A DNA stretch of 64,000 nucleotides from JAOAIV01 sp038849555. Its GTDB lineage: Archaea > Thermoproteota > Bathyarchaeia > Bathyarchaeales > Bathycorpusculaceae. Both the position numbers and the translations under genes were made by a program. Of the stretch, positions 9,876 through 18,616 are shown in pieces (the first letter of the stretch is position 1; each line of letters starts with the position of its first letter). The notes beneath the pieces were generated by a model, which saw only the letters and a list, made by a program, of their open reading frames with translations, searched no databases and was not told the origin of the DNA. The stretch spans positions 41,758-105,757 of the forward strand of contig JAWCMT010000002.1 of assembly GCA_038849555.1 (NCBI GenBank), read 5' to 3'.

Positions 9876-11159
9876 TTATGGATAGAATCTGCGTGTGGTT
9901 CTTGGAAACGGAATGGCATCAATAATGTTTTCTAGATCAAGCATCCACGTTAACAATCTTTCAAGCCCTAAGCCGAAGCCCACGTGTGGTACAGTGCCGT
10001 AGCGGCGGAGGTCCAAGTACCAATCGTAATCCTCTTCCTTCAAGCCCATCTCTCGTATTCGCCGAATCAGCGTGTCCTTGTCGTCTTCTCTGACGCCGCC
10101 TGTGGATATTTCGCCTATCCTTGGAACCAGCATGTCCACTGACATGGCAATTTCAGGATGCTCGCGGTAAGTTTTGCAGTAAAATGCCTTCACCGCAGCG
10201 GGATAATCATAAATAAAGAATGGCTTGTCGAACTCTTCAGCCAATGCTTTCTCGTCATCATAGCCGAAGTCGTCGCCCCACTTAAGCGCAGAACCTTTCT
10301 TGGTGAGTCTTTCAACTGCTTCGGTGTAGGTTATTCTCGGAAAAGGCGTCTTAACAGACGACAGCTTGGCAACGTCAGCGCCTAATTCTTCAAGCTGCTT
10401 TTTGCACTTATCAACGGTCTGCTGGCAAATATACGCCAGAAGCTCTTCTTCGAACTGCATCAAGTCATGCATGTCAGCAAATGGCCATTCGCCCTCAATG
10501 TGCCAGTACTCTGTTAAGTGCCTGATTGTGCGGCTTTTTTCAGCTCGAAACGAAGGCGCAATACAGTAAACCTTCTCTAACGAGTAAATTAGGATTTCAA
10601 GGTAAAGCTGTGAGCTTTGTGTTAGATAGAGGTCTTGGTCAAAATACTTTAAGCCGAAAAGAGTTGAGCCTCCCTCCACTGCTGCAGAGATGAACATGGG
10701 CGGAGAGACCTCCGTGAAATCTTGGCTTTTGAAGAATTCGCGAGTGAACTCCAAAACGTTAGCGCGAATTTTCATTATCAAATTCATGCGGCGACTGCGT
10801 AGCCACAAGTGGCGGACATCACGGATGAACTGCTCGCTCTTGTCCTTAGTGATGGGGAAAAGCTCAGCCAAGCCGATAATGGATATAGTCTCCGCGACAA
10901 TTTCGTAGCCGCCTGGCGCGCGCGGGTCAGACTTAACGGTGCCCTCAAGCGTCAGGGAAGATTCAATCGTCAATCGTTCCGCTTCGCTCCAAGTGGGGCT
11001 GTCCTTTCTAGCGGTGCACTGAATAACGCCTGTTGCGTCTCGGATGAGTAGGAAAATCATTGTTTTTCCTTCGCGTTTACGGTAAACCCATCCTCTAACA
11101 GTAACTTTTTTGCCATCGCAGCAGCCGTCAAGGATTTCGCGAATCTTCACCAAACTCAT
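9876..11159 (-). CDS. asnS: asparaginyl-tRNA synthetase (class IIb)
   Basis: Charges tRNA-Asn with asparagine. The 427 residues have an N-terminal OB-fold anticodon-binding domain (about 1-100, with GKKVTVRGWVYRKREGKTMIFLLIRD) and a class II catalytic core. Motif 2 lies around PSFRAEKSRTIRHLTEYWHIEGEWPFAD, and motif 3 is GFGLGLERLLTWMLDLENI. The end DAIPFPRT matches AsnRS, where AspRS has a different stretch before FPRD/R. Presence of the OB-fold argues against the truncated AsnRS-like asparagine synthetase of some archaea. Aspartyl-tRNA synthetase is the main alternative. It is convergent with hppA, with 89 bp between the stops. Confidence 0.88.
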   Translation of the reverse strand: MSLVKIREILDGCCDGKKVTVRGWVYRKREGKTMIFLLIRDATGVIQCTARKDSPTWSEAERLTIESSLTLEGTVKSDPRAPGGYEIVAETISIIGLAELFPITKDKSEQFIRDVRHLWLRSRRMNLIMKIRANVLEFTREFFKSQDFTEVSPPMFISAAVEGGSTLFGLKYFDQDLYLTQSSQLYLEILIYSLEKVYCIAPSFRAEKSRTIRHLTEYWHIEGEWPFADMHDLMQFEEELLAYICQQTVDKCKKQLEELGADVAKLSSVKTPFPRITYTEAVERLTKKGSALKWGDDFGYDDEKALAEEFDKPFFIYDYPAAVKAFYCKTYREHPEIAMSVDMLVPRIGEISTGGVREDDKDTLIRRIREMGLKEEDYDWYLDLRRYGTVPHVGFGLGLERLLTWMLDLENIIDAIPFPRTTRRFYP

Positions 11160-11330
11160 TTCATATCAACTGCTTCTTGTAGGTATCATGTTCAAACCTA
11201 AATTCCTATCTATTTTAGGCTTTAAACTTAACGTGAAAATAACAAAGAAACGAATTGATAAAAAAGACTGGCGAAACAGCGAACTCAAATTACATGTGAT
11301 TCCCAAAGTCTCCGCCTTTTAAACAGCAAT

Positions 11331-11336
11331 AAAAAA
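11331..11336 (-). terminator. T-run terminator candidate
   Basis: About 30 bp after the stop of the 848-residue surface protein gene the minus strand reads CCCCC followed by six T. Archaeal polymerase stops at such T-runs. The paralogous gene upstream has a similar C-then-T tail at 14171-14177, which strengthens the call. Confidence 0.4.
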
Positions 11337-11366
11337 GGGGGAAATGTTGGGTGTTTGTTATCGCAT

Positions 11367-13913
11367 CTATGACCGCTTTCTGAGTACAAGTATGTTTATG
11401 ATTGTAGCTACGATTATCACAATGATTATGCCAATTACTGCAGGCACAAAGTATATGTCAGCAATAGACTCAGCAGCGGGCGGCGCTTCAGATGGAGGCG
11501 GCGCCTCTTCTACGTATACTGCGGTTTCTGCATGCGAACCATAATATGCTTTGGAACCGTCAAAGCGTGCGACAATCGTGTACTTGCCAGGTACAGGCGG
11601 CTCGAAGGCTGCGCTGTAAAAGCCAGAGCCGTCGCTTGTTGTTCGAGCCACTTCATAGTAATTATTGTTCGGGTCAAGCACCTCGATGACGACTTCAACG
11701 CCCTTAACGTTCGCCGGGCATGGGAATTGCTTGTAGACGTACAGCATCCAGTCACTCATGGATTCGTCCGCTACAGCGGGCACACCATTCGGAAACCGCA
11801 TAGACAAAGCAGCACTCTTCGCACCAGGCGAAACATCGGTGACCATGCCTTTTACGAGGACTTTGCTGCCGTGAGTTGCAATTTCAGGCGAAGCCTCAAC
11901 AGTGGTTTTGCTTGGGCCTTTACCGATAGCGTATATGCGCTGGTCATACGTATCCATAGTCGCGATAATACTGTCGCCGATAATTGCTCCGCCTCCCCAG
12001 CGGGTCTGCCGGAACATGCCGTTTACTCGCCATATTACGTCGCCTGTTTCCGCGTCGAGGCATACGAAGGGTGCGCCGCGGGGTATCGGGTTTTCTGCTG
12101 AGTGTTCAGTGTGGCCCATGTAGATTTTTCCATCAGCGATTATGGCAATCCATGCCCACCAGTAGTTGCCTGTCACAGGCTCAGTGTAGGGGTCATCCAG
12201 TTTGTATGTCCAAAGGGTTTTTCCAGTTTTGAGGTCATAACAGTAGAGTATGCCCGCTACGCCTGTTGAGTAGAGCTTGCCGTAAGCGAAGAACCATGAG
12301 TGCTCAATTGCGCCGGCGCCGTAAGCGTTTAAGAAGTGTTCAGAGTCGGTTTCCCAGAGGAAAGATCCTGTTTCTGTGCTGAAGGCATAGTGCTTCCTAA
12401 GCTCTTTAGCCCATAATGCGATGACGCCGTTTTCTGGCTCGTTAGTTGCGCCTACGAAGTGTAAAGTGACTTGTGCGTCGCTCCAGACGGCTGGCGCTTT
12501 CCACCATTTGTCAAATAATGTCGACGTGGAAGTGGATTTGGCATTCAAGCCTTTGAGGTTTAATGCCCAAACGCGTACGTTGGTTTGGTTGAAGGATATC
12601 GTAACTACTCTGTCTTCAGGATAGATCTTCGTTGTCGTAGCGAAGGCACCTACACTGAATGGTGTTAAGCCCGCGGGGATAGAAACGTTCCACGAGTAGG
12701 CTCTGCGGTCAGACGCGTCAATTGTTGAGCCAGAGACTAGCGGGCCTCCCCAGAAGTTGCTCCAACTGCCGCCTGTTGTTGGGTCAATCGCGAAGCCTGG
12801 AGCGGTTTGCCCAGCTGCTGTCTGATTCCAAAGCGCCATCCAACGGTTAGCGTAGTCTATTTGGTAGATGAGGATTTCACCGCTTGGTCCGAAAACGCGC
12901 GTTCCAGAGGGCATGTTAATCATCGTGTAAGTCCATTCGCCAGTGAATGGGTCGTAAGCTTTCCATGTTGAGCCGGCGCTTGTGTCCCAGAGATAGGTGT
13001 AGATGCCGTCATAGTTGTAGCTGTTGAAGTAGAAGACTTGTCCGAAAGAGAGCACGGTGTTGTTTCTGAACCAAAGCTCTTCGCCTGTATGCAGATCAAC
13101 AGCGACAATTCCTTTTTGACCTGCGTAGTCATCGTCTCTGTTGTAGTATAAAACGCCGTATAGTATGACTGAATCTATGAATTTGCCCGCGTATGCGTCG
13201 CCTGTCTCAGATGACACTGGAACACCAGTCCATAGGCCGCCGGCTAATCCTCCACTAGTAAGCGGCTTTGTCCATAGCACATGTGCGGTCTCGGGCGCGT
13301 TGTCATTGTACAAAGCGAGCGAGTTGTCGGGTCGCTGTACCCAGTTTCCAGAGATTGAATACCATTCTCTCAGCTGCGGGTCAATGGGTCGCGTCCAGTA
13401 CTCCGATGGGAGTGGCATTCCTGGATGCTCAGGGCGGTGCTGTTCGGTTACAACAAGCTCTATTGTGTCGCTGGTGGCGGCTTCAACAACTGTTCCTGCA
13501 AGAATTAGAATGCCTCTTTCAAAGTCAAAGTAAGTCTGGGGGAATGCTTGCTCAGGAAAGTGAGCGGTCAATTTGTATGTGCCTGCCACGCTAGGTATGA
13601 ATGTTGTGGCAGTTCCACCTGTCGAGTCAGTTCTAGCAGGCCCCAACGTTTGGCTTGTGCCATCTGGCTTAACGATGGTCACGGTTAAACCTGTCCAACC
13701 GTCCTCTGGATAACCTAATTGCTGCATGACGCCGAAGCGTATCAGGACTTCTTGGCCAACGCCTACGGGGTTAGGAACAGCATCCACGAAAGCGAAGGTT
13801 TTCATTCTGGCTGCTTGCGCACTGATCGGCAAAACGGCAAGTGTGAGCGCCATAATCAATAGCATAAATAGGGTAACTGCAGCAACAGCAATTCTCCTTC
13901 TCCTATAGTGCAT
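11367..13913 (-). CDS. PQQ-like beta-propeller surface protein, paralog A
   Basis: An 848-residue exported protein. A signal peptide (residues 1-33) is followed by an immunoglobulin-like domain (about 40-150, with PNPVGVGQEVLIRFG and GPARTDSTGGTATT). A propeller with repeated blades follows (about 175-680); examples are DLHTGEELWFRN, DLKTGKTLWTYK and DAETGDVIWRVNG, the PQQ/quinoprotein repeat type. Then come a second Ig-like domain ending GKYTIVARFDGSKAYYGSHAETAVYVEE, a Pro/Ala linker and a C-terminal helix (about 822-844) followed by RKRS. It should be anchored outside the cell. No PQQ ligands or catalytic Ca site could be assigned, so this is probably a structural or binding protein. It lies downstream of a close paralog on the same strand and shares an upstream palindromic motif with it. 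Confidence 0.85.
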   Translation of the reverse strand: MHYRRRRIAVAAVTLFMLLIMALTLAVLPISAQAARMKTFAFVDAVPNPVGVGQEVLIRFGVMQQLGYPEDGWTGLTVTIVKPDGTSQTLGPARTDSTGGTATTFIPSVAGTYKLTAHFPEQAFPQTYFDFERGILILAGTVVEAATSDTIELVVTEQHRPEHPGMPLPSEYWTRPIDPQLREWYSISGNWVQRPDNSLALYNDNAPETAHVLWTKPLTSGGLAGGLWTGVPVSSETGDAYAGKFIDSVILYGVLYYNRDDDYAGQKGIVAVDLHTGEELWFRNNTVLSFGQVFYFNSYNYDGIYTYLWDTSAGSTWKAYDPFTGEWTYTMINMPSGTRVFGPSGEILIYQIDYANRWMALWNQTAAGQTAPGFAIDPTTGGSWSNFWGGPLVSGSTIDASDRRAYSWNVSIPAGLTPFSVGAFATTTKIYPEDRVVTISFNQTNVRVWALNLKGLNAKSTSTSTLFDKWWKAPAVWSDAQVTLHFVGATNEPENGVIALWAKELRKHYAFSTETGSFLWETDSEHFLNAYGAGAIEHSWFFAYGKLYSTGVAGILYCYDLKTGKTLWTYKLDDPYTEPVTGNYWWAWIAIIADGKIYMGHTEHSAENPIPRGAPFVCLDAETGDVIWRVNGMFRQTRWGGGAIIGDSIIATMDTYDQRIYAIGKGPSKTTVEASPEIATHGSKVLVKGMVTDVSPGAKSAALSMRFPNGVPAVADESMSDWMLYVYKQFPCPANVKGVEVVIEVLDPNNNYYEVARTTSDGSGFYSAAFEPPVPGKYTIVARFDGSKAYYGSHAETAVYVEEAPPPSEAPPAAESIADIYFVPAVIGIIIVIIVATIINILVLRKRS

Positions 13914-13939
13914 TTCTATTTCTCCTAAAACTTTGTTTG

Positions 13940-13953
13940 GCGACTCCCATCGC
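13940..13953. promoter_or_regulatory. palindromic motif GCGACTCCCATCGC upstream of paralog A
   Basis: The site is 27 bp upstream of the ATG at 13913. Arms GGCGA and TCGCC are inverted. An alignable motif, GCGATTTACATCGC, lies 20 bp upstream of the paralog at 16761; both fit GCGAYTYMCATCGC. Shared position and sequence suggest a regulator site or a short 5' hairpin. The function is inferred. Confidence 0.5.
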
Positions 13954-14170
13954 CGATTCTAGCTTTTTGTTATGACCACCTATTAAAGTTTTCTTGTAAT
14001 ACATTTTGCGGATTTTGTATGCAATTTAAATCGCATTATTCCACGTATTTTTCAAATAAAAACATAATTTGCATTTCAAGTATGTCTTTCACTTAAACTT
14101 CGGAAAGAACAACTTGCTCGCCAAGGTTTCCCGCAGCAAGGCGCCACCAAAGTTTAGTGACCCATAAAAC

Positions 14171-14177
14171 AAAAAAA
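14171..14177 (-). terminator. T-run terminator candidate
   Basis: The minus strand reads CCCCTC followed by seven T about 26 bp after the stop of the 852-residue gene. This is a typical archaeal oligo-T stop. Together with its own upstream motif, it suggests that the two propeller genes are transcribed separately. Confidence 0.4.
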
Positions 14178-14202
14178 GAGGGGTTATGGTTTTTGTTTGC
14201 CG

Positions 14203-16761
14203 CTACCTTTTCCTAAGCATTAGGATTATTATCAGACCAATCACGACTATCGCAATTACCGCTGCTAAGCCGAAGCCCCAAACGTACGCATCAGTCATCG
14301 ATGCAGGGGTAGGTGTGGCCTCCGGAGCAGGAGGCGCTTCTTCAACGTATATGGCGGTCTTCGCGAATGAGCCATAATAAGCCTTAGAGCCCGGGAACCT
14401 CGCTATCACAGTGTACTCGCCTGGGACTGGCGGCTCGAAGGTCAGCCTAAAGAAGCCGCTGTCATCGCTTGTTGTTCTGCCTACTTCATAGAAGTTTTTG
14501 TTCGGGTCAAACACTTCAACAATAACTTCGACGCCTTTAACATCGGTGGGGCGCGGGAACTGCTTGTAGACGTATAGCATCCAGTCGCTCATGGACTCGT
14601 CTGCCACGGCGGGCACGCCGTTCGGGAATCGCATAGACAAAGCAGCACTCTTAGTGCCAGGAGAAATGTCAGTCACCATGCCTTCAACAAGGATTTTGCT
14701 GCCATGCACTGAAATTTTCGGAGATGCGGAAACCGACGTAGCGCTTGGACCCTTGCCCAAGGCGAATATAAGTAGGTTGTAAGTGTCCATTTTTACGATG
14801 ATGCTGTCGCCTATGAAGCCGCGTCCGCCCCAGTCGGTTCCACGTACAAGGCCGTTAACTCGCCATATCACCTCACCCGTCGTTGCGTTGAGGCAGACGT
14901 ATGGCGCGCCCCGTGGCAGCGGGTTGTTATCTGAGTGCGCACTGTGTCGCAGGTAGATTTTGCCATCGACAATGAAGTCAACGCGGATGTTCCAGTTGTT
15001 GCTCCATAGGATTTCGTTGTAGGGGTCGTAGGCTTCATAACTCCATAGTTTCTTGCCTGTTTTAGCGTCATAGCAGTCTACTATGCCTTTGGTGCCGTGA
15101 GTGTAGACTTTGCCGTCGTGGATAATAGTCCATGTCTCGAGATAGCTTAGATAGTGCTCAGGCGGCTCGGTTGGGCCCCACATGTAATCGCCTGTATCCA
15201 AATTGTAGCAATAGTTTGTGCCCAGCTCTTTCATGTGCACGACGAAAACACGGTCTTTCACGCCTACGCGCGTATAGCCCACGGTTACGTTTCCCGCTGG
15301 AACATTATGCGTTTTATTATACAGTAAGCGTCCTTCGTCTCCTGGCTTCAGGCTTATTGCCCAAATCGTGAAAGGTGGATTATTGAATGCCTCGCCGCCG
15401 AAGCCATAGGTGTTCCTATAGTAGCCGATTACCAAATCGAGGGGTATGTAGTAGCTGGGGCTTCCAGGCAAACCTTTTGGTATGGTCTTGTTCCATTGGT
15501 AACCGTTCAGGCCCAGCGGAGTAGCCCGTGTTACAGGAACAGAACCTACAGCATTAATCACTTTGCCTTGTGGTCGCCATGAGCCGAATTGCGGGCTGTT
15601 CTCGGTTGTGCCCCAGTAAGCGCTGATTACCGCCGTGGAGTTCCACATTGCTATCCAGCCTGCTGTTTGGTCAATTTGGTATCTTAATAGCTCACCCATT
15701 GGGCCAACAACTGTAGTGCCACTTGGAATGTTGGTCATTGTAAATAGCCAACGACCATCTGTGATGTCAAATGCGTGCCAGTTAGTGACGCCGCCAACTG
15801 TCTCTGACGTCCACAGGTAAGCGAAGGCGCCTTGTACGTTGTAAGAGTTAAATTCCATCACTTGACCGAAAGATAGCGTTTGACGGGTTCTATTGGGCGG
15901 AATAAGCGCGCGCTTCCACAGCTCTTCGCCAGTGTGTATATCCACAGCCACCACGTAATTATCGACCGCGGTTCCGCCTATAGTGTTAAACTTGTTGTAG
16001 AAAACTTTGCCGTTAATGATCACCGTGCCCGAGAATTTGCCTTCGTAGGCATCTCCGCAGAAGTATGAGTAATCGCCAAGTGGCGCCCCAACGAGACCTC
16101 CTTCCTCTATCGGCTTTGTCCAAAGCACATGCGCAGTTTCCGGCGCATCTTCATTGCCCGGTTCAACTGAACCAGCTAATGTATCACCAAATTGATAGAT
16201 TCCCAGCCAATTTCCACAGATATTTTTCCATTCTCTAAACTGCGCATCAACGGGGCGAGTCCAGTATTCCGTTGGAAGCGGCACACTAGGATAGATGGGC
16301 ACTGGTTCAGCTAGAACCTCAAGTTCTAAAATTGCACTGTCACTCGCTTCGAAGTATATTCGATACTGCTGACCGCCAGCGGTAAAATTGTACCATTGCG
16401 CTGGGAAATGCGTTTGAAGCTTGTATGTTCCCGGCATGCTTGGTATGTAGGTATATCCTGTACCGCCTGTTGAGTCCGTGCGGAAAGGACCAAGCGTCTC
16501 AGTAGAACCATCAGGCCTAGTGACAGTAACCGTTATCCCCGTCCAGCCGTCCTGCGTAATTTGCAACTGCTGTGTAATTCCGATGTGGAGCAGTGTCTCT
16601 TGGCCAACACCAATCGGGTTAGGCGTAGCACCAATAAACGGATAGGTCTTTTGACTGCCTACAAGTTGCCCAGTAGCAGGAAAGGCCACGAGAGAAATGG
16701 TCGCAGCAAGCAGCAGAAGCAAGGAAAATGCAGCAGCAACACTTTTACGTGAGATTGCCAT
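14203..16761 (-). CDS. PQQ-like beta-propeller surface protein, paralog B
   Basis: An 852-residue protein with the same architecture as the gene downstream of it: signal peptide (about 1-32), Ig-like domain with PNPIGVGQETLLHIG, propeller blades (DIHTGEELWKRA, DAKTGKKLWSYE, NATTGEVIWRVNG), a second Ig-like domain, and a C-terminal helix (about 828-848) followed by RKR. The last 180 residues are nearly the same in the two proteins; both contain KSAALSMRFPNGVPAVADES. The middle of the propeller has diverged much more. That suggests a tandem duplication, with selection holding the membrane-proximal part and relaxed or diversifying change in the exposed blades. The likely Shine-Dalgarno is GGGAG, 9 nt before the ATG. 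No enzymatic residues were assigned. Confidence 0.85.
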   Translation of the reverse strand: MAISRKSVAAAFSLLLLLAATISLVAFPATGQLVGSQKTYPFIGATPNPIGVGQETLLHIGITQQLQITQDGWTGITVTVTRPDGSTETLGPFRTDSTGGTGYTYIPSMPGTYKLQTHFPAQWYNFTAGGQQYRIYFEASDSAILELEVLAEPVPIYPSVPLPTEYWTRPVDAQFREWKNICGNWLGIYQFGDTLAGSVEPGNEDAPETAHVLWTKPIEEGGLVGAPLGDYSYFCGDAYEGKFSGTVIINGKVFYNKFNTIGGTAVDNYVVAVDIHTGEELWKRALIPPNRTRQTLSFGQVMEFNSYNVQGAFAYLWTSETVGGVTNWHAFDITDGRWLFTMTNIPSGTTVVGPMGELLRYQIDQTAGWIAMWNSTAVISAYWGTTENSPQFGSWRPQGKVINAVGSVPVTRATPLGLNGYQWNKTIPKGLPGSPSYYIPLDLVIGYYRNTYGFGGEAFNNPPFTIWAISLKPGDEGRLLYNKTHNVPAGNVTVGYTRVGVKDRVFVVHMKELGTNYCYNLDTGDYMWGPTEPPEHYLSYLETWTIIHDGKVYTHGTKGIVDCYDAKTGKKLWSYEAYDPYNEILWSNNWNIRVDFIVDGKIYLRHSAHSDNNPLPRGAPYVCLNATTGEVIWRVNGLVRGTDWGGRGFIGDSIIVKMDTYNLLIFALGKGPSATSVSASPKISVHGSKILVEGMVTDISPGTKSAALSMRFPNGVPAVADESMSDWMLYVYKQFPRPTDVKGVEVIVEVFDPNKNFYEVGRTTSDDSGFFRLTFEPPVPGEYTVIARFPGSKAYYGSFAKTAIYVEEAPPAPEATPTPASMTDAYVWGFGLAAVIAIVVIGLIIILMLRKR

Positions 16762-16776
16762 CTTCCCATTCTCCCT

Positions 16777-16798
16777 TTTTGCGATTTACATCGCAAAA
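16777..16798. promoter_or_regulatory. perfect 9-bp inverted repeat upstream of paralog B
   Basis: Arms TTTTGCGAT and ATCGCAAAA with a 4-base spacer (TTAC), starting 16 bp upstream of the ATG at 16761. The core 16781-16794 aligns with the motif upstream of paralog A. It could be an operator for a dimeric regulator or a 5'-UTR hairpin near the ribosome site. Confidence 0.55.
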
Positions 16799-17083
16799 TC
16801 TTCATCTGCAAGTATTTGCTTATTAAATTTTTCCAACTATTGCGTAGCCGACGCGTAAGAGGAGACATATAAAGCCGAGACCTAATGTAGCGCGCATTGC
16901 AGAATTGACTGGAAAAAGACGCATGCATTGCAAGCTAAAGTCACTTGGCAAGAAACGTGAGGGTTAACTGAAGCATGGAATTCTGCATAAGATAAATTAG
17001 CCATTACTTGCTATATTAACTGAGCACCAGCGCATAGAATTGAGGGCAGATAGCGTGACGAGTAAATCCAAGCCGCAAAACAT
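16799..17083. other. intergenic region between divergent genes
   Basis: The start-to-start space between paralog B (minus) and the LysE gene (plus) is more than 300 bp. Apart from the palindrome at 16777-16798 it holds TATA-like AT stretches (for example around 16820-16835 and 17010-17020). No convincing small gene or RNA was seen. Confidence 0.4.
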
Positions 17084-17107
17084 ATGCAGAATAGGATGCT
17101 GAAGCCA

Positions 17108-17752
17108 ATGTCGTTCATCTATGATTTTCCGCTTTTCTTAACATCTATTATATTCATCTCTTTGTCTGGAGTGCTTCTGCCAGGGCCTTTATTTGCAGTT
17201 ACTATTACCAAGGCTGTGAAAAATAAAACTGCTGGAGCACTCATTGCTATTGGACATGGAGTAGTTGAATTTCCACTCATGTTTATGCTCTATTTTGGGC
17301 TAAACCAGTTCGCAACTATCCCAGACGCAGTGCAAGTAACCGTAGGGCTAGTTGGCGGTTTGCTACTGATGCTTACTGGCGTACAAGCCTTCAGAAACCG
17401 AAACAAAACCAGCGAAACACGCCACGTTTCAAATAGGGACTCCATTGTGGCAGGCGCATGGACAACCGCCGCTAATGCAGGCTTCATATTGTGGTGGTTA
17501 ACAATTGGTCTTGCATTAATAATGAACGCAAAACTCTTTGGACTATTAGGGTTTTCCATATTCGCGGGAATCCACTGGCTCTGCGATTTCGTATGGTACA
17601 CATTTATAGCCATGCTAATCTTTAAATCGCAACGATTCTGGACTAAAAAGATACATCAAGGCGTCACCTTTTTCTGCGTTGCAGTGTTCCTATTTTTTGG
17701 AGCATGGTTTTTCAGTTCAGCACTGTGGCAAGCCATAATAAGCGTAACATAA
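17108..17752 (+). CDS. LysE/RhtB-type exporter
   Basis: A membrane protein of about 214 residues with six predicted helices. It shows the LysE-family opening of a first helix ending SGVLLPGPLFAVTITKA (the PGP motif) and a second conserved helix with GALIAIGHGVVEFPLMFML. Family members export amino acids such as lysine, threonine or homoserine, or cations. The substrate cannot be read here. The ATG at 17108 places the first helix at the usual distance from the N-terminus; in-frame ATGs at 17084 and 17096 are alternatives. It is followed 18 bp later by the macrodomain gene, so the two may be co-transcribed. Confidence 0.82.
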   Translation: MSFIYDFPLFLTSIIFISLSGVLLPGPLFAVTITKAVKNKTAGALIAIGHGVVEFPLMFMLYFGLNQFATIPDAVQVTVGLVGGLLLMLTGVQAFRNRNKTSETRHVSNRDSIVAGAWTTAANAGFILWWLTIGLALIMNAKLFGLLGFSIFAGIHWLCDFVWYTFIAMLIFKSQRFWTKKIHQGVTFFCVAVFLFFGAWFFSSALWQAIISVT

Positions 17753-17770
17753 TAGGGGAAAAGGCCATTG

Positions 17771-18334
17771 ATGGCGAAATTTCGAGTTGGAAAAGCGACT
17801 ATACGCTTAGTAACAGGCGACATAACAGAAATGGAAACAGACGCCATAGTTAACGCTGCCAATTCTTCTCTCATGGGCGGCGGAGGCGTAGACGGCGCGA
17901 TACACCGTAAAGGAGGCCCAAAAATACTTGAAGAATGCAAAAAGATTCGCGCCACAGAATGGCCGAATGGACTTCCAACAGGAAAGGCGGTCATCACAAG
18001 CGCAGGCAAACTAAAGGCTAAATACGTCATCCACACCGTCGGGCCCGTCTGGAGCGGAGGGAACCACGGCGAAGCTGAGCTTTTGGCNNNNNNNNNNGCG
18101 CAAGCGTATCAAAACTCCCTTAAACTAGCAGCACTGAACCGGCTGAAATCGATAGCTTTACCTGCAATAAGCACAGGTGCATACGGCTATCCTGTTGGAG
18201 ACGCGTGCCAAGTAGCCTTGATAACGGTGAAAGAATTTCTGCAAAAAGATACCAGCATAACCGAGGTTGTTTTCGTCTTGTTTTCGGAAAGCGTATTTAA
18301 AATTTATTTGGAAAAGGCAAAAGAAATACTTTAG
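17771..18334 (+). CDS. macrodomain (ADP-ribose/O-acetyl-ADP-ribose hydrolase-like)
   Basis: A small cytoplasmic protein that binds ADP-ribose. Known relatives remove ADP-ribose from proteins or hydrolyse O-acetyl-ADP-ribose or ADP-ribose-1''-phosphate. The hallmark GDITEMETDAIVNAANSSLMGGGGVDGAIH is near the N-terminus, with the conserved Asn and the Gly-rich loop, and ISTGAYGYPVGDA follows in the second half. The real start is the ATG at 17771; a TTG directly before it is not needed. The gene is crossed by ten N at 18088-18097. The two sides share a 2-base GC overlap, and joining them gives an uninterrupted ELLAQAYQNSL that fits the family. The protein is therefore probably complete, with no missing residues. 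Confidence 0.88.
   Translation: MAKFRVGKATIRLVTGDITEMETDAIVNAANSSLMGGGGVDGAIHRKGGPKILEECKKIRATEWPNGLPTGKAVITSAGKLKAKYVIHTVGPVWSGGNHGEAELLXXXXAQAYQNSLKLAALNRLKSIALPAISTGAYGYPVGDACQVALITVKEFLQKDTSITEVVFVLFSESVFKIYLEKAKEIL
18088..18097. other. assembly gap (10 N), probably a 2-base overlap
   Basis: The run interrupts the macrodomain gene. The left flank ends TTGGC and the right flank starts GCGCAAGCG. Collapsing the shared GC restores the expected family sequence with no residues missing. Confidence 0.7.
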
Positions 18335-18616
18335 AAACAGGCATTGGTAATAAAAAATTCAGAGAAAGCACACAATTACTTTCGGTAACGTGCTTCTTTG
18401 AGTCAAACTAGAAAATATGGTCAAAGCCGTCATATTTGGCGGCTATTAGAAATTCATTGCAGAAACCTATAGGGTAGGTTCTCCGCCAACGCCGAAGCCT
18501 ATCAACAAACAATACAGAAAACAGTAGAGGGGGATTTCTCTGCGGCAATAAGCGCTTGCTAAGGGAAACTCTTATTTCATGCGTTGAATACGCTATCACG
18601 TAGGAGGATAAAAATT

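Noticed and set aside
11532..12101. 189-codon plus-strand frame
   Set aside because: Antisense shadow of propeller paralog A, which has a signal peptide, blades and an anchor.
18408..18599. Minus-strand 63-codon frame before rubrerythrin
   Set aside because: It covers the rubrerythrin promoter and its start lies next to the strong Shine-Dalgarno of that gene. No domain or start signal is seen, although the C-terminal half looks somewhat protein-like.
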